A DNA stretch of 64,000 nt from CAZPMO01 sp964587515 (lineage in GTDB: Bacteria; Pseudomonadota; Alphaproteobacteria; MPNO01): NCBI GenBank assembly GCA_964587515.1, contig CAZPMO010000004.1, positions 1-64,000 of the forward strand, read 5' to 3'. Positions within the stretch are counted from its first letter, which is position 1, and each line of letters opens with the position of its first letter. The notes beneath the pieces were generated by a model. That model ran no database searches. It worked only from the letters and a program-made list of their open reading frames with translations, and was not told where the DNA came from. Positions 17,021 through 25,834 of this stretch are shown piece by piece. Made by a program: the position numbers and the translations under genes.

Positions 17021-17857
17021 CTACCCCAGCCCCTTCAGGCCCTTTTTCTGCTCGTCGCCGAAGCCGATCCAGCGGCGTTCGCCGAATTCGAAGACGGGAC
17101 GCTTGATCAGGGTGGGGTTCTTCAGCATCAGGGCCGCGGCCGAGACCGGCGAGACGGTGTTGCGCACCGCTTCGGGTATCTGCCGCCACGTGGTGCTGCG
17201 CCGGTTGAGCAGCGTCGACCAGCCGAGATCGTTGATCCATTCGTTCAAGGTCGCGGGATCGAGCCCCTCGGTGTGAAAATCGTGGAACTTGTATTCGATA
17301 TCTTGTTCGTCGAGCCATTTGCGCGCCTTGGCGCAGGTGTCGCAATTGGCGAGGCCGTACACTGTCAGCAAGCCGGAAAATTCGTGAACCGTCTCTTCGA
17401 GAAGCTCCAGCCCGGCGGCGGCGAACTCCCACATATTGGCTTCGCGGTCGTCCTCGTCGGTGGCGATGGTCATCACCCGTTGCAGCGGCCCCGTGATGGC
17501 GTAGCAACAATGTCCGGGATTGTCGCCATAGCGGTTTTCGCCCGGTCCGGCGGCGCCGCTTTCGCCGAGCCCCCATGTCGCGCCCAGCCGGTCGCGGATC
17601 GAGCGCGCGGCGAGTAGCGCATATTCCTCGGTCGAGCCGCGCATCGCGGCCTGTTCCTTGTTAAGCCGCAGCAATCCGCGCCGCGCGCTCCTGGTATAGA
17701 CAACACCGCCGCCCAGGAAATAGGCCGATGCGCCGGGGATCGACAATAACGCGGCCGAGATCAACCCGCCGGCCGCGGATTCGGAAATCGCGACCGTCTG
17801 CTCGCGCTCCTTCAGAAGCGTCGCCACCGAACGCGCCAAGGCCGTCAGTTCCGGCAT
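17021..17857 (-). CDS. CinA C-terminal domain fused to ArsC/Spx-like domain
   Basis: One uninterrupted 278-residue frame with two domains. Residues 1-160 match the CinA C-terminal (nicotinamide-nucleotide amidase/PncC-like) domain: ISESAAGGLISAALL, PGASAYFLGGGVVYT, and GAAGPGENRYGDNPGH. Residues 163-278 match the ArsC/Spx/YffB thioredoxin-like family: LTVYGLANCDTCAKARKWL with a CxxC at Cys172 and Cys175, then RSTTWR and NPTLIKRPV. The first domain has AAGG where many homologues have a Ser/Cys-Thr, so its activity is uncertain. Each domain is normally a separate protein. It is convergent with the hydratase/lyase gene, 4 bases apart. Confidence 0.82.
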   Translation of the reverse strand: MPELTALARSVATLLKEREQTVAISESAAGGLISAALLSIPGASAYFLGGGVVYTRSARRGLLRLNKEQAAMRGSTEEYALLAARSIRDRLGATWGLGESGAAGPGENRYGDNPGHCCYAITGPLQRVMTIATDEDDREANMWEFAAAGLELLEETVHEFSGLLTVYGLANCDTCAKARKWLDEQDIEYKFHDFHTEGLDPATLNEWINDLGWSTLLNRRSTTWRQIPEAVRNTVSPVSAAALMLKNPTLIKRPVFEFGERRWIGFGDEQKKGLKGLG

Positions 17858-17891
17858 CGATATCTCCCACTGCCACGCGGATGGATCCAGA

Positions 17892-17935
17892 TGGGGACCC
17901 GGTTGGGGACCCGGTTGGGGACCCGGTTGGGGACA
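17892..17935. repeat. 12-bp tandem repeat
   Basis: Three exact copies of tggggacccggt (17892-17927) followed by a partial fourth (tggggaca). It lies in the 112-base spacer between the amidohydrolase and the CinA-fusion gene, 34 bases upstream of the latter's start. It may be neutral slippage DNA or affect expression through spacing or structure. Confidence 0.85.
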
Positions 17936-17969
17936 TAGCAGCCGCGCGCGCCGCTGCCAAGTCGCTTGA

Positions 17970-18962
17970 TCAGCACCCGCACGCGCCGTCGATGTGGAAA
18001 AGCCGCGCGGCGGTATCGCCCAGGATCGCCCTGGTGTCGATTTCCGATAGCCCGGCTTCCCGCACCACGCGGCACGGCTCCATGTCTCCGATCGGAAACG
18101 GATAGTCGGACCCCAACATTACCTTGTCGGCCCCGGCCTTTTCGCATAGAAATCTCAGCGTTGCCGGATCGAACAATACGCTGTCGAAGAAGAGCCGCTC
18201 GAATCCCTCCTGGGGGTGCGCATATTTACCGGGATGGATTTCGGCGTTACGCGCGAGCCGACCCAACATATAGGGGATCGCGCCGCCGCCATGGGACAGA
18301 ACCACGTTCATGCCGGCATACTTCGTAAAGTGCCCGGCATACAGCAGTCGCGCGATCGCGGTGCTGGTATCGACGCCGCGCCCGACCGCGTTGATCATGT
18401 CGTAATCCAGAAGCCGGGGATCGCCGCAGCCGAACATCGGGTGGATATAAACCGTGGCACCCAGATCGGACGCGGCCTGCCAGAACGCGTCCAGGTCGGG
18501 GTCATCGAGATTGCCGGTGCTGCCCTTGGGCTGGGTGCCGATCATCACACCGGAAAAGCCCGCATCCAGCGCCTCGCGCAGCACGTCGGCGGCGAGCGCG
18601 CCCGATTGCAGCGGGACGCTGGCGAGACCGGCCAGGCCCTGCCGGCCGGTCGCCTCGGAGAGATGTTCGTTCAGGAAACGGCTCCACGCCGCGCCCTCGT
18701 CCGCCGGGATTTCGTAGCCGAAGCTGTCGAGCCAGCCGCCGCAGACCTGCACGTCGATGCCGTTTTCGGCCATCCACGCCAGACGCTTTTCGGGATCGCG
18801 CAGCCCCGGCGAAACCGGTCGCGTCGGCGCGCCGCCGGCGAAGGCCAGGCGAAACGCATCATCCTCGCGCATCAACTCGACCGATGGGAAATCCGCGCCG
18901 CGCGCAGCCAGCGCGTCCAGCATCGGCTGCGGCACGAAATGGGCATGGGTGTCGATAATCAT
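17970..18962 (-). CDS. Amidohydrolase family protein (ACMSD-like)
   Basis: A 330-residue TIM-barrel metal-dependent hydrolase or decarboxylase of the amidohydrolase_2 group. Metal ligands visible are the N-terminal HxH (IIDTHAHF, residues 6-8), a histidine in VYIHPMFG (about 173), another in VVLSHGGG (about 224) and the aspartate in VMLGSDYPFP (about 288). Relatives include aminocarboxymuconate semialdehyde decarboxylase and gamma-resorcylate decarboxylase, so a role on an aromatic acid or its ring-cleavage product is plausible. Its ATG overlaps the stop of the molybdenum hydroxylase large subunit by 4 bases, so all four genes form one operon. Confidence 0.9.
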   Translation of the reverse strand: MIIDTHAHFVPQPMLDALAARGADFPSVELMREDDAFRLAFAGGAPTRPVSPGLRDPEKRLAWMAENGIDVQVCGGWLDSFGYEIPADEGAAWSRFLNEHLSEATGRQGLAGLASVPLQSGALAADVLREALDAGFSGVMIGTQPKGSTGNLDDPDLDAFWQAASDLGATVYIHPMFGCGDPRLLDYDMINAVGRGVDTSTAIARLLYAGHFTKYAGMNVVLSHGGGAIPYMLGRLARNAEIHPGKYAHPQEGFERLFFDSVLFDPATLRFLCEKAGADKVMLGSDYPFPIGDMEPCRVVREAGLSEIDTRAILGDTAARLFHIDGACGC

Positions 18963-21379
18963 GCGGTCTGCTCCGTTCTTTTGGCGTGAAGGGCGGCCTC
19001 GATGTCGCTCGGGCGCATGGGCAGTTCGTCTATGGCGATACCGAGCGGCGCCAAAGCGTCGTTGACCGCGCTGGCGATGGCCGCCGGCGCACCGAGGTAA
19101 CCGCCCTCGCCCGAACCCTTCTGGCCCAGCGAGGTCAGAGGCGACGGCGTGCAGTGTTCGACGTCGCGCACCGTCGGAATTTCGTGCGCCGACGGCATCA
19201 GGTAGTCAACGAAGGTGCCGGCGAGAAGCTGGCCGTCCTGGTCGTACTCGAATTTTTCGTAAAGCGCCGCGCCGATGCCGTGGGCGACGCCGCCGATGAT
19301 CATGCCGCGCACGATATCGGGGTTGATCACCGTTCCGCAATCATGGGCGATGCTGTAATCGACGATGGTCACCTTGCCGGTGCCGGGGTCTATTTCGACG
19401 AACGGAATGTGCGCCTGGAACGAGAAACAGGGATAGATCTGGACGCGGTTCTGTTCGTCGGGCAGATCGCCGCCGCCGGGCACTTGAATCACCTCCGTCG
19501 CCTGCAAGCCGGGCTGCATGCCGGGCGGCAGATTATGAAATTGGCGATGGGCGATGATCGCGACGCGTTCCCAGGTGATCTTGCGGTCCGGCGCGCCGCG
19601 CACCCAGACGTCGCCGCCGCCATATTCAACGTCGGCCACCGGGACGCCGAGATTGTGGGCGGCGATTTCCAGCACCGCCTGCTTGATTTTGCGCGCCGCG
19701 CCCGACGCCGCGCCGCCCAGCATGATCGCCATGCGGCTCGCCACCGGGCTGCGCGTCGGCAGGCTTTCGATCGAATCGGAATGCACGACGCGGATGTCGT
19801 CGGGGTCGCGCTCGAGCTCCTCGCCGGCGATGGTCGAGAGCAGCGTCTCGTGCCCCTGGCCGGACGTGGTGGTGCCCATAATGCCGGTGATACGGCCGTG
19901 CGCATCGACCCGGATCTGACACGCCTCGACGAACATGGTGATGTCGAGCTTCTCGTTCATCAGACGCTCGAAGATATTGTTGCCGCCGCCGGGCTCGATG
20001 CAGGTGGCGATCCCGATCCCGGCGAGCTTGCCGGCGGCGCGCGCCGCATCGCGCCGGGCCAGCAATTCGTCGTAGCCGGCAAGGTCCATCGCCTTGTCGA
20101 GCACGGTATGGTAGTCGCCGCTGTCGTATTTGGTGCCCGTGGGGATGGTCCACGGGAATTCGTCGGACCTGATGAAGTTGCGGCGGCGCACCTCCAGCCG
20201 GTCCAGCCCGAGATGGCGGGCGACCTTCTCTATGCCGGTTTCGACCATGAAGTTGGTGGGCGACTGGCCGAAACCGCGCACCGGCACTTGCCCGGTCTTG
20301 TTGGACAGCACGGAGACCGCCTCGTAGGAAACGCTGTTGACGCGGTAGGGGCCGACGATCGCGGTGATCGGCTTGGCGAGCTGCAACGGCGCGCGCCCCG
20401 GATAGGCGCCGACATCGTCGATCGCGCGGAAACGCAGCGCATGGATCAGACCGTCGGAATCGAAGGCCATCTCGGCATCGAAGATCCGGTCCGGTCCATG
20501 GGCGTCGCCGCCCGCCATGTTGTCCAGCCGGTCCTCGATGAAACGCACCGGCCGGCGCAGCTTGCGCGCCAGATAGCCGACCAGAACAGTATGCTTGATG
20601 CCGCGCTTGACGCCGTAGGAGCCGCCCACATCCACGTCGTGATGGACGCGCACGGCGTTCAGCGGAATCCGCAGCGCGTTGGCGATCTGTTCCTGATAGT
20701 TGGGCATCTGAATCGAGGCCCAGACATCGAGCATCTCGACCGCCTCGTCCCAGCGCGCCGCGATCCCGAATGTCTCGATGGGCACGGTGGAGCTTCGCCC
20801 CCAACGCGCGCGATATCTCACGCGATGCTCGGCTTTCTCGAAATCCTCGTCGACCGGGCCCCATACGAAAGTATCGTGGAACAGCACGTTGGAGCCGTGA
20901 TCGGGATGGACCAGCGGCGCGTCCGCGTCCATCACATGTTCGGAATCGACCGCCGCCGGCAACGCTTCGTAATCGACCTCGATCAGCTCGGCGGCGTCCT
21001 CGGCGATATAGCGGGAGTCCGCGACCACGGCGGCGACCCATTCACCGGCATAACGCGTCATGCCGACCGCCAGCGGGAACCAGCGCACATTGGGCAGATC
21101 AAGTCCGTGGAACATCTGACTGGTCTCGGCCGACAGCTCGTCACCGGTCAGCACCGCGACCACGCCCGGCAGCGCCAGCGCCGCCTCGGCGCGGATCCCG
21201 TTGATATTGGCGCGTGGATGGGGGCTTACCACCATGGCCACATGCAGCATGCCGGGCAGGTTCGTGTCGGCGACATACTTGCCCTTGCCCGCGACGAAGC
21301 GGCGGTCTTCCTTGGTGCGGCGCTTGCGCGCGACATAGTGGAAGTTGCGACCGTGGGAAGGCGCCGGCGCGTCAGCCAT
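18959..21379 (-). CDS. Molybdenum hydroxylase large subunit (xanthine dehydrogenase family)
   Basis: An 806-residue molybdopterin-cytosine-dinucleotide subunit of the xanthine dehydrogenase/CoxL family. It has the RRTKEDRRFVAGKGKYVAD start, the VPVRGFGQ loop (CO dehydrogenases have a cysteine motif here, so this is not a true CO dehydrogenase), and the GQKGSGEGG segment with the catalytic glutamate near residue 750. It should hydroxylate an organic substrate, probably a heterocycle or aldehyde. I chose ATG 21379 (MADAPAPSHG); it overlaps the end of the iron-sulfur subunit gene by 8 bases. The frame is open upstream to 21514 but that part lies inside the other gene. Confidence 0.93.
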   Translation of the reverse strand: MADAPAPSHGRNFHYVARKRRTKEDRRFVAGKGKYVADTNLPGMLHVAMVVSPHPRANINGIRAEAALALPGVVAVLTGDELSAETSQMFHGLDLPNVRWFPLAVGMTRYAGEWVAAVVADSRYIAEDAAELIEVDYEALPAAVDSEHVMDADAPLVHPDHGSNVLFHDTFVWGPVDEDFEKAEHRVRYRARWGRSSTVPIETFGIAARWDEAVEMLDVWASIQMPNYQEQIANALRIPLNAVRVHHDVDVGGSYGVKRGIKHTVLVGYLARKLRRPVRFIEDRLDNMAGGDAHGPDRIFDAEMAFDSDGLIHALRFRAIDDVGAYPGRAPLQLAKPITAIVGPYRVNSVSYEAVSVLSNKTGQVPVRGFGQSPTNFMVETGIEKVARHLGLDRLEVRRRNFIRSDEFPWTIPTGTKYDSGDYHTVLDKAMDLAGYDELLARRDAARAAGKLAGIGIATCIEPGGGNNIFERLMNEKLDITMFVEACQIRVDAHGRITGIMGTTTSGQGHETLLSTIAGEELERDPDDIRVVHSDSIESLPTRSPVASRMAIMLGGAASGAARKIKQAVLEIAAHNLGVPVADVEYGGGDVWVRGAPDRKITWERVAIIAHRQFHNLPPGMQPGLQATEVIQVPGGGDLPDEQNRVQIYPCFSFQAHIPFVEIDPGTGKVTIVDYSIAHDCGTVINPDIVRGMIIGGVAHGIGAALYEKFEYDQDGQLLAGTFVDYLMPSAHEIPTVRDVEHCTPSPLTSLGQKGSGEGGYLGAPAAIASAVNDALAPLGIAIDELPMRPSDIEAALHAKRTEQTA

Positions 21380-21866
21380 TTCCGCCCCCTTCCTCCTTCT
21401 CGCGTACGGCCGCCAGCGCGATCGCCTCGACAATTTGCTGATAGCCGGTGCAACGGCAGAGATTGCCACCGATCGCCTCGCGAATCTTTTCCTCGTCGGG
21501 GTCCGGATCGGCATCCAGCAACCCGCGCGCCGCCATCAGCATGCCGGGCGTGCAATAGCCGCACTGCATCGCGTGCGCTTCCCAGAAACTGTCCTGCAAG
21601 GTCGACAACGTGCCGTCCGCGCCGGTCAGCCCCTCGACAGTGGTGATCTCGTGGCCGCCGGCCTGAACCGCGAACATCAGACAGGCGCGCACCGGGTCGC
21701 CGTCAAACAGCACCGTGCAGGCGCCGCACACACCATGTTCGCACCCCGTGTGCGTACCGGTCAGTCCCATGGTCTCGCGCAGATAGTCGACCAGCGTCAT
21801 GCGCGGCGGCGCCTCGCCCTGGTGCGGCCGGCCGTTGATGACGAAACTGACTTGCTGTCGGATCAT
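21372..21866 (-). CDS. Molybdenum hydroxylase [2Fe-2S] subunit
   Basis: A 164-residue small subunit with two iron-sulfur clusters. The N-terminal ferredoxin-like domain shows CEHGVCGACTVLFDG plus a further cysteine in VRACLMF; the C-terminal helical domain shows MQCGYCTPGML and GNLCRCTGYQ. All eight cluster cysteines are present. It passes electrons from the molybdenum subunit to FAD. Its start overlaps the end of the FAD-subunit gene by 4 bases. Confidence 0.96.
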   Translation of the reverse strand: MIRQQVSFVINGRPHQGEAPPRMTLVDYLRETMGLTGTHTGCEHGVCGACTVLFDGDPVRACLMFAVQAGGHEITTVEGLTGADGTLSTLQDSFWEAHAMQCGYCTPGMLMAARGLLDADPDPDEEKIREAIGGNLCRCTGYQQIVEAIALAAVREKEEGGGNG

Positions 21867-22747
21867 GGGAGAGCCTCGTCGCGGGCGTCGATGATCGCGC
21901 GTTGCAGGAGCACCCGGGCGACGCGGCGTCGGTAATCGGCGCTGGCGTGGACATCGTCGTCGGGCTCGATCGCATCCGCCATGGAAGCGGCCGCGTCCTC
22001 GACCGTCGCTTCATCGAGCCGCGCGCCAACCAGCGCTTCGGCCACGTCGACGAGGCGGACCGGCGCGGGCGCAACCCCGCCGACACCGCACGCGGCGCGG
22101 CGACATATACCGTCGTCATCGAACGAAAGCTGGGCGGCGGCGGCAGCCACCGCGAAATCGCTCTGGCGAGACGAAACCTCATGGAAGCCGCAACCCACCG
22201 TTCCCGCGCCGGACCAGACCGGGAAACGGATTTCGGTCAGGCACTCGTCGTCGGCCAACGCCGTCATCATCGCGCCTTGGAAAAAATCGGCCGCCGCGAT
22301 GACGCGCTCGCCGCGCGCGGTCGAGCGCGCGACGATGCCGGCGTCGAGAGTGCGCGCCACCAGCGGGATTTCCGCCGACGGATCGGCGCAGGCGAGACTG
22401 CCGCCAACGGTGCCGCGATTGCGCGTCTGCCAGTGGCCGACGAAGCGGATCGCGCGGCCCAGCAGGGGCAGGTGCGCCGCGATTTCCGGTGAATGTTCCG
22501 CATATCGCTGGCGCGTGCCGGCGCGCACGATCAGCGAGTCACCGATCGCCGCGATGCCCTTCAGTTCCTCGACGTCGTTGATGTCGATCAGCAGCGACGG
22601 GCGCGCAAGACGCATCGCCATCAGCGGCGCCAATGTCTGGCCGCCGGCGATGATCTTGCGTTCCTCGTCTTCGGAGCCATCGGCCAGCGCATCGCATATT
22701 TCCGCGATTCCGCCGGCGCGAAGATAATCAAACTCTGCCGGTTTCAT
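21863..22747 (-). CDS. Molybdenum hydroxylase FAD-binding subunit
   Basis: A medium subunit of about 294 residues (CoxM/FAD_binding_5 type). The FAD loop IIAGGQTLAPLMAMRLARP (about 31-49) and the second FAD motif NRGTVGGSLACADPSAEIP (about 108-126) are present. I chose ATG 22747 (MKPAEFDYLRA), which matches family N-termini; an upstream in-frame start at 22816 would add 23 unlikely residues. It is the first gene of the four-gene molybdenum hydroxylase/amidohydrolase operon and is divergent from the first TRAP transporter, with about 165 bases between. Confidence 0.94.
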   Translation of the reverse strand: MKPAEFDYLRAGGIAEICDALADGSEDEERKIIAGGQTLAPLMAMRLARPSLLIDINDVEELKGIAAIGDSLIVRAGTRQRYAEHSPEIAAHLPLLGRAIRFVGHWQTRNRGTVGGSLACADPSAEIPLVARTLDAGIVARSTARGERVIAAADFFQGAMMTALADDECLTEIRFPVWSGAGTVGCGFHEVSSRQSDFAVAAAAAQLSFDDDGICRRAACGVGGVAPAPVRLVDVAEALVGARLDEATVEDAAASMADAIEPDDDVHASADYRRRVARVLLQRAIIDARDEALP

Positions 22748-22911
22748 TGGGGTCCGCGTCTCCCTGAGGGCGGCAGAGTCCCCGGCGCGCCGTCCGAGGT
22801 CAAGCGCCGAAATCAATTTTTCTTGCGCGCCGGGACAGTATTCCCAATTGAGGCTGGCCGCGCGGGGAAATATGCTTATTGTTGGGTTGCGGTACCAGTC
22901 GGGGGGGGCTG

Positions 22912-23424
22912 ATGCAAAAACTCGCCGCGGGCTATCTGCGCCTGATAAACTTTTTCAGGGTGGCAGCCGGCGTAATAATTTTCGTCGCGTTCGTGCTTAT
23001 CGTCGTCGACGTTTTCATCCGCCTGATCGGTTGGCAACCCTGGCTCTATTCCAGCGTGCTGGTGGAATACGGTCTTTTGTGGTTCACCATGCTGGCGGCG
23101 CCCTATCTAGCGCGTGTCAAGGCGCACGTGTTCATCGACGCCATCACGCGGATGCTGCCGCGGGCGGCTCAACGCATCGCCGCCAAGTTCGCCTACCTGC
23201 TCTGTATCTGCGCCACGCTGGTGTTCGCCTATTTCGCGATGCAATTACTGATCGAATCGATCGAGTCCGAGGCGGTCGACATCCGCGCCGTCGACATGCC
23301 GTTGTGGACGTTGCTGCTGCCGATACCGTTCTGTTTCGTGCTGGTGGCGTTCGAGTTCGTCCGTTTTCTGGTCGGTATCGATTCCATGTATGGCGACCGC
23401 ACGGTCGTCAGGGAAAACGTCTGA
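22912..23424 (+). CDS. TRAP transporter small permease (DctQ), module 1
   Basis: A 170-residue inner-membrane protein with four predicted membrane helices (about residues 13-33, 47-66, 87-110 and 128-150). The segment VEYGLLWFTMLAAPYLARVKAHVFID is typical of DctQ. It pairs with the large permease three bases downstream to import an organic acid or similar solute with sodium. The ATG at 22912 follows a run of seven G that may serve as ribosome site. It closely resembles the DctQ at 27454. Confidence 0.92.
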   Translation: MQKLAAGYLRLINFFRVAAGVIIFVAFVLIVVDVFIRLIGWQPWLYSSVLVEYGLLWFTMLAAPYLARVKAHVFIDAITRMLPRAAQRIAAKFAYLLCICATLVFAYFAMQLLIESIESEAVDIRAVDMPLWTLLLPIPFCFVLVAFEFVRFLVGIDSMYGDRTVVRENV

Positions 23425-23426
23425 CC

Positions 23427-24740
23427 ATGGAGTGGTACTGGGCTTTCGCGCTGCTGCTCGGCATGATCATCACCATGATGGCGATGGGAATCCCGGTCGC
23501 CATCGCCTTCCTGACGACCAACATCGTGGGCTGGCTGTTCTTCAACGAATGGGAACCCGCCGCCGTTCTGCAGGTGGTCGACAACTCGACCATTCTGATC
23601 ACCCGGTTCACCCTGGGCCCGGTGCCCATGTTCATCATGATGGGGGCGATATTTTTTCATACCGGGCTGGCCATCAAGGTGTTCGACGGGCTCGACGCCC
23701 TGTTCGGGCGGCTGCCGGGGCGGCTGTGCTATCTCACGGTCGCGGGCGGCGCGATTTTCTCGACGCTGACCGGCTCGTCGATGGCCAATACCGCGATGCT
23801 GGGCTCGCTGATGGTGCCGGAGATGCAGCGCCGCGGCTACAACCAGCGCATGTCCATGGGACCGATTCTCGGCACCGGCGGACTGGCGATGATCATCCCG
23901 CCCTCGGCGCTCGGCGTGCTGCTCGCCTCCATCGCCGGCATCGACGTCGGCCGGTTGCTGATCGCGGGCTTCATCCCGGGCTTTACCCTGGCCGCTTTAT
24001 ACGCGGCGATGATCACGCTGCAGCTTTGGATGAACCCCGACGCCGCGCCGTCCTACGATGTGGAGCCTACCTCCATCGTCCAAAAGGCGATCCTGGTGTG
24101 CACCAACATTCTGCCCATGGGTTTCGTGGTGTTCATGGTGGTCGGTTTTATCATCCTGGGCTGGGCGACGCCGACCGAAGCCGCCGCCGTCGGTGTGTTC
24201 GGGGTCATGGTTCTCGCCGGCGCCTATGGGGCGCTGAACTTCAAATCGATCGTCGTCTCGGTCGACGGCACGGTGCGGGTCGCCGCCATGGTGTTCTTCA
24301 TCCTGATGAATTCGACCGTGTTCAGCCAGTTGCTGGCGTTTTCCGGCGCCACCGCGGGCATGCTGGAATGGGCCACGTCCTTCGAGGTCAACCGGCTGAT
24401 CATCCTGCTGGTGATGTTCGGCGTGCTGTTGATACTCGGCATGTTCATGGATGCGGTCTCGATGATGCTGATCACCGTGCCGATTTTCTTCCCGCTGGCC
24501 CAGCAGCTCGGCTTCGATCTGGTGTGGTACGGACTGTTCGTGCTGATCACCATCGAGATGGCCGGCACCACCCCGCCCTTCGGGCTGTTGCTCTATGTGA
24601 TGCTGGGCGTCGCGCCCAAGGGCACGACGTTGTTCCAGGTGGCGGGCGCGGCTTTCCCGTTCCTGATCTGCGACGCCATTCTGATCCTGATCCTGGTGTG
24701 GTTCCCCAACCTCGCGCTGTGGCTGCCCAGTCTGATGTGA
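23427..24740 (+). CDS. TRAP transporter large permease (DctM), module 1
   Basis: A 437-residue membrane protein with about 12 hydrophobic helices. Family markers include MGIPVAIAFLTTN near the start, GPVPMFIMMGAIFFHTGLA, the STLTGSSMANTAMLGSLMVPEM loop and GTGGLAMIIPPSALGVLLA. It forms the transport channel with DctQ. The substrate-binding gene lies downstream on the opposite strand, converging on this gene, instead of being in the same operon. By eye it is very similar over its whole length to the DctM at 27966. Confidence 0.95.
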   Translation: MEWYWAFALLLGMIITMMAMGIPVAIAFLTTNIVGWLFFNEWEPAAVLQVVDNSTILITRFTLGPVPMFIMMGAIFFHTGLAIKVFDGLDALFGRLPGRLCYLTVAGGAIFSTLTGSSMANTAMLGSLMVPEMQRRGYNQRMSMGPILGTGGLAMIIPPSALGVLLASIAGIDVGRLLIAGFIPGFTLAALYAAMITLQLWMNPDAAPSYDVEPTSIVQKAILVCTNILPMGFVVFMVVGFIILGWATPTEAAAVGVFGVMVLAGAYGALNFKSIVVSVDGTVRVAAMVFFILMNSTVFSQLLAFSGATAGMLEWATSFEVNRLIILLVMFGVLLILGMFMDAVSMMLITVPIFFPLAQQLGFDLVWYGLFVLITIEMAGTTPPFGLLLYVMLGVAPKGTTLFQVAGAAFPFLICDAILILILVWFPNLALWLPSLM

Positions 24741-24762
24741 GTTTCGTCGGATAACCGGCACG

Positions 24763-24812
24763 AAAAACGGCCCCCCCCCNNNNNNNNNNGGGCGGCGCCG
24801 TCTTTATTTCGC
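24763..24812. terminator. Convergent terminator containing an assembly gap (10 N)
   Basis: Between the convergent dctM and dctP genes, aaaaacggc followed by nine C faces, across ten N (24780-24789), gggcggcgccgtctttattt. The arms are complementary and the plus-strand arm is followed by a T-rich tail, so a GC-rich terminator hairpin probably caused the assembly break. Confidence 0.6.
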
Positions 24813-24832
24813 CCTGGAAAGGCGGAATCAGC

Positions 24833-25834
24833 TTATTTGCTGTACATCTTCGCCTTTAGAGACTTGTAGTCGATATTGTATTTGCGGGCGTCGTTTTCGG
24901 CCCACTTCGAGCTGTAGATCGTGTCGACATAGGCCTTTCTGTGGGCGCCCTGAAGATCAAGGATCTGGACGCCGGCCTTCTTCAGCTTGGCGTCGTCCAC
25001 ATGCGCCTTCTTGATGATAATGGAATCGCTGGTGCTCTCATAGACGCCGGCCTGTTTGGTGATCAGGCTCTTCTGGGCCGAACTCAAACCGTCCCACTTC
25101 TTCTTGTTCACCAGCGTCATCAGTGTGGCGCCGAAGAAGCCGGGCTCGACGCGATATTTCAGGAACCGCTGCCAGCCATACTTGCCGATGGAGCCCCACG
25201 GCCACGCCAACCCGTCGACCACGCCACGCTCCAGCGCCGCATAGACATCGCTGGGCGAGATGGTGATCGGCGTCGCGTTCATCGCCTTGAAGAACGCGTT
25301 GTAGAGACCGGTCGAGCGCATCTTGCGGCCGGTCAGATCGATACCCGTCTTGGTGCTGAGCGTCGGCTTGAAGCGCGTGTAGATGAAGAACTTCTGGCCC
25401 GTGAAATGGACCCACGCCACGATCTGCGCGTTCAGCCCCTTGTTCCAGGCCTCCTGCAGCATACCCATGGCGCCGTTCGACTTAAGCTGTGCGCGGGTCT
25501 TGTTCTGCAGGCCGGGCATGCGCGCAGCCGACAGGATGCCGCCGTAATAGGCCGCCGGGCAGACGATCATGTCGATAAGGCCGCGCTTCAGCGCCGGCGC
25601 CTGCTTCTGGCGAGGCGTCACTTCGGGACCACCGAGATAACGCAGCTTGAGATCGGTCCCCATGGCGTTGAGCGGCGTGAAGAAAGTATCGAAATAGGCT
25701 TCGATATAGTCGTGGTTTCTGGCGAGACAGGTGCTCACCTTGAGCGTGGTCGCCGATTGGGCGGGTAACGCCGACATGGCGATGGCGAACGCCACCGGCG
25801 CCAATGCGGCCGTGAGCATGGATTTACGGATCAT
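24833..25834 (-). CDS. TRAP transporter substrate-binding protein (DctP), module 1
   Basis: A 333-residue periplasmic protein with a signal peptide (MIRKSMLTAALAPVAFAIAM, cleavage after about SALPAQSA). DctP features include KMRSTGLYNAFFKAMNATPITISPSDVYAALERGVVDGLAWPWG, containing the arginine that usually contacts a substrate carboxylate. It captures the solute for the adjacent DctQM permease. It is transcribed toward dctM. It resembles the DctP at 29376 throughout, with less identity than the permeases by eye. Confidence 0.94.
   Translation of the reverse strand: MIRKSMLTAALAPVAFAIAMSALPAQSATTLKVSTCLARNHDYIEAYFDTFFTPLNAMGTDLKLRYLGGPEVTPRQKQAPALKRGLIDMIVCPAAYYGGILSAARMPGLQNKTRAQLKSNGAMGMLQEAWNKGLNAQIVAWVHFTGQKFFIYTRFKPTLSTKTGIDLTGRKMRSTGLYNAFFKAMNATPITISPSDVYAALERGVVDGLAWPWGSIGKYGWQRFLKYRVEPGFFGATLMTLVNKKKWDGLSSAQKSLITKQAGVYESTSDSIIIKKAHVDDAKLKKAGVQILDLQGAHRKAYVDTIYSSKWAENDARKYNIDYKSLKAKMYSK

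Noticed and set aside
18986..21646. An 886-residue open frame on the plus strand
   Set aside because: It lies exactly antisense to the molybdenum hydroxylase large subunit, is rich in Arg, Gly, Ala, His and Asp, and has no recognisable motif. It is a by-product of high GC content.
18959..22747. Carbon monoxide dehydrogenase (coxLSM)
   Set aside because: The large subunit lacks the cysteine-containing active-site loop of CO dehydrogenase and has VPVRGFGQ instead.
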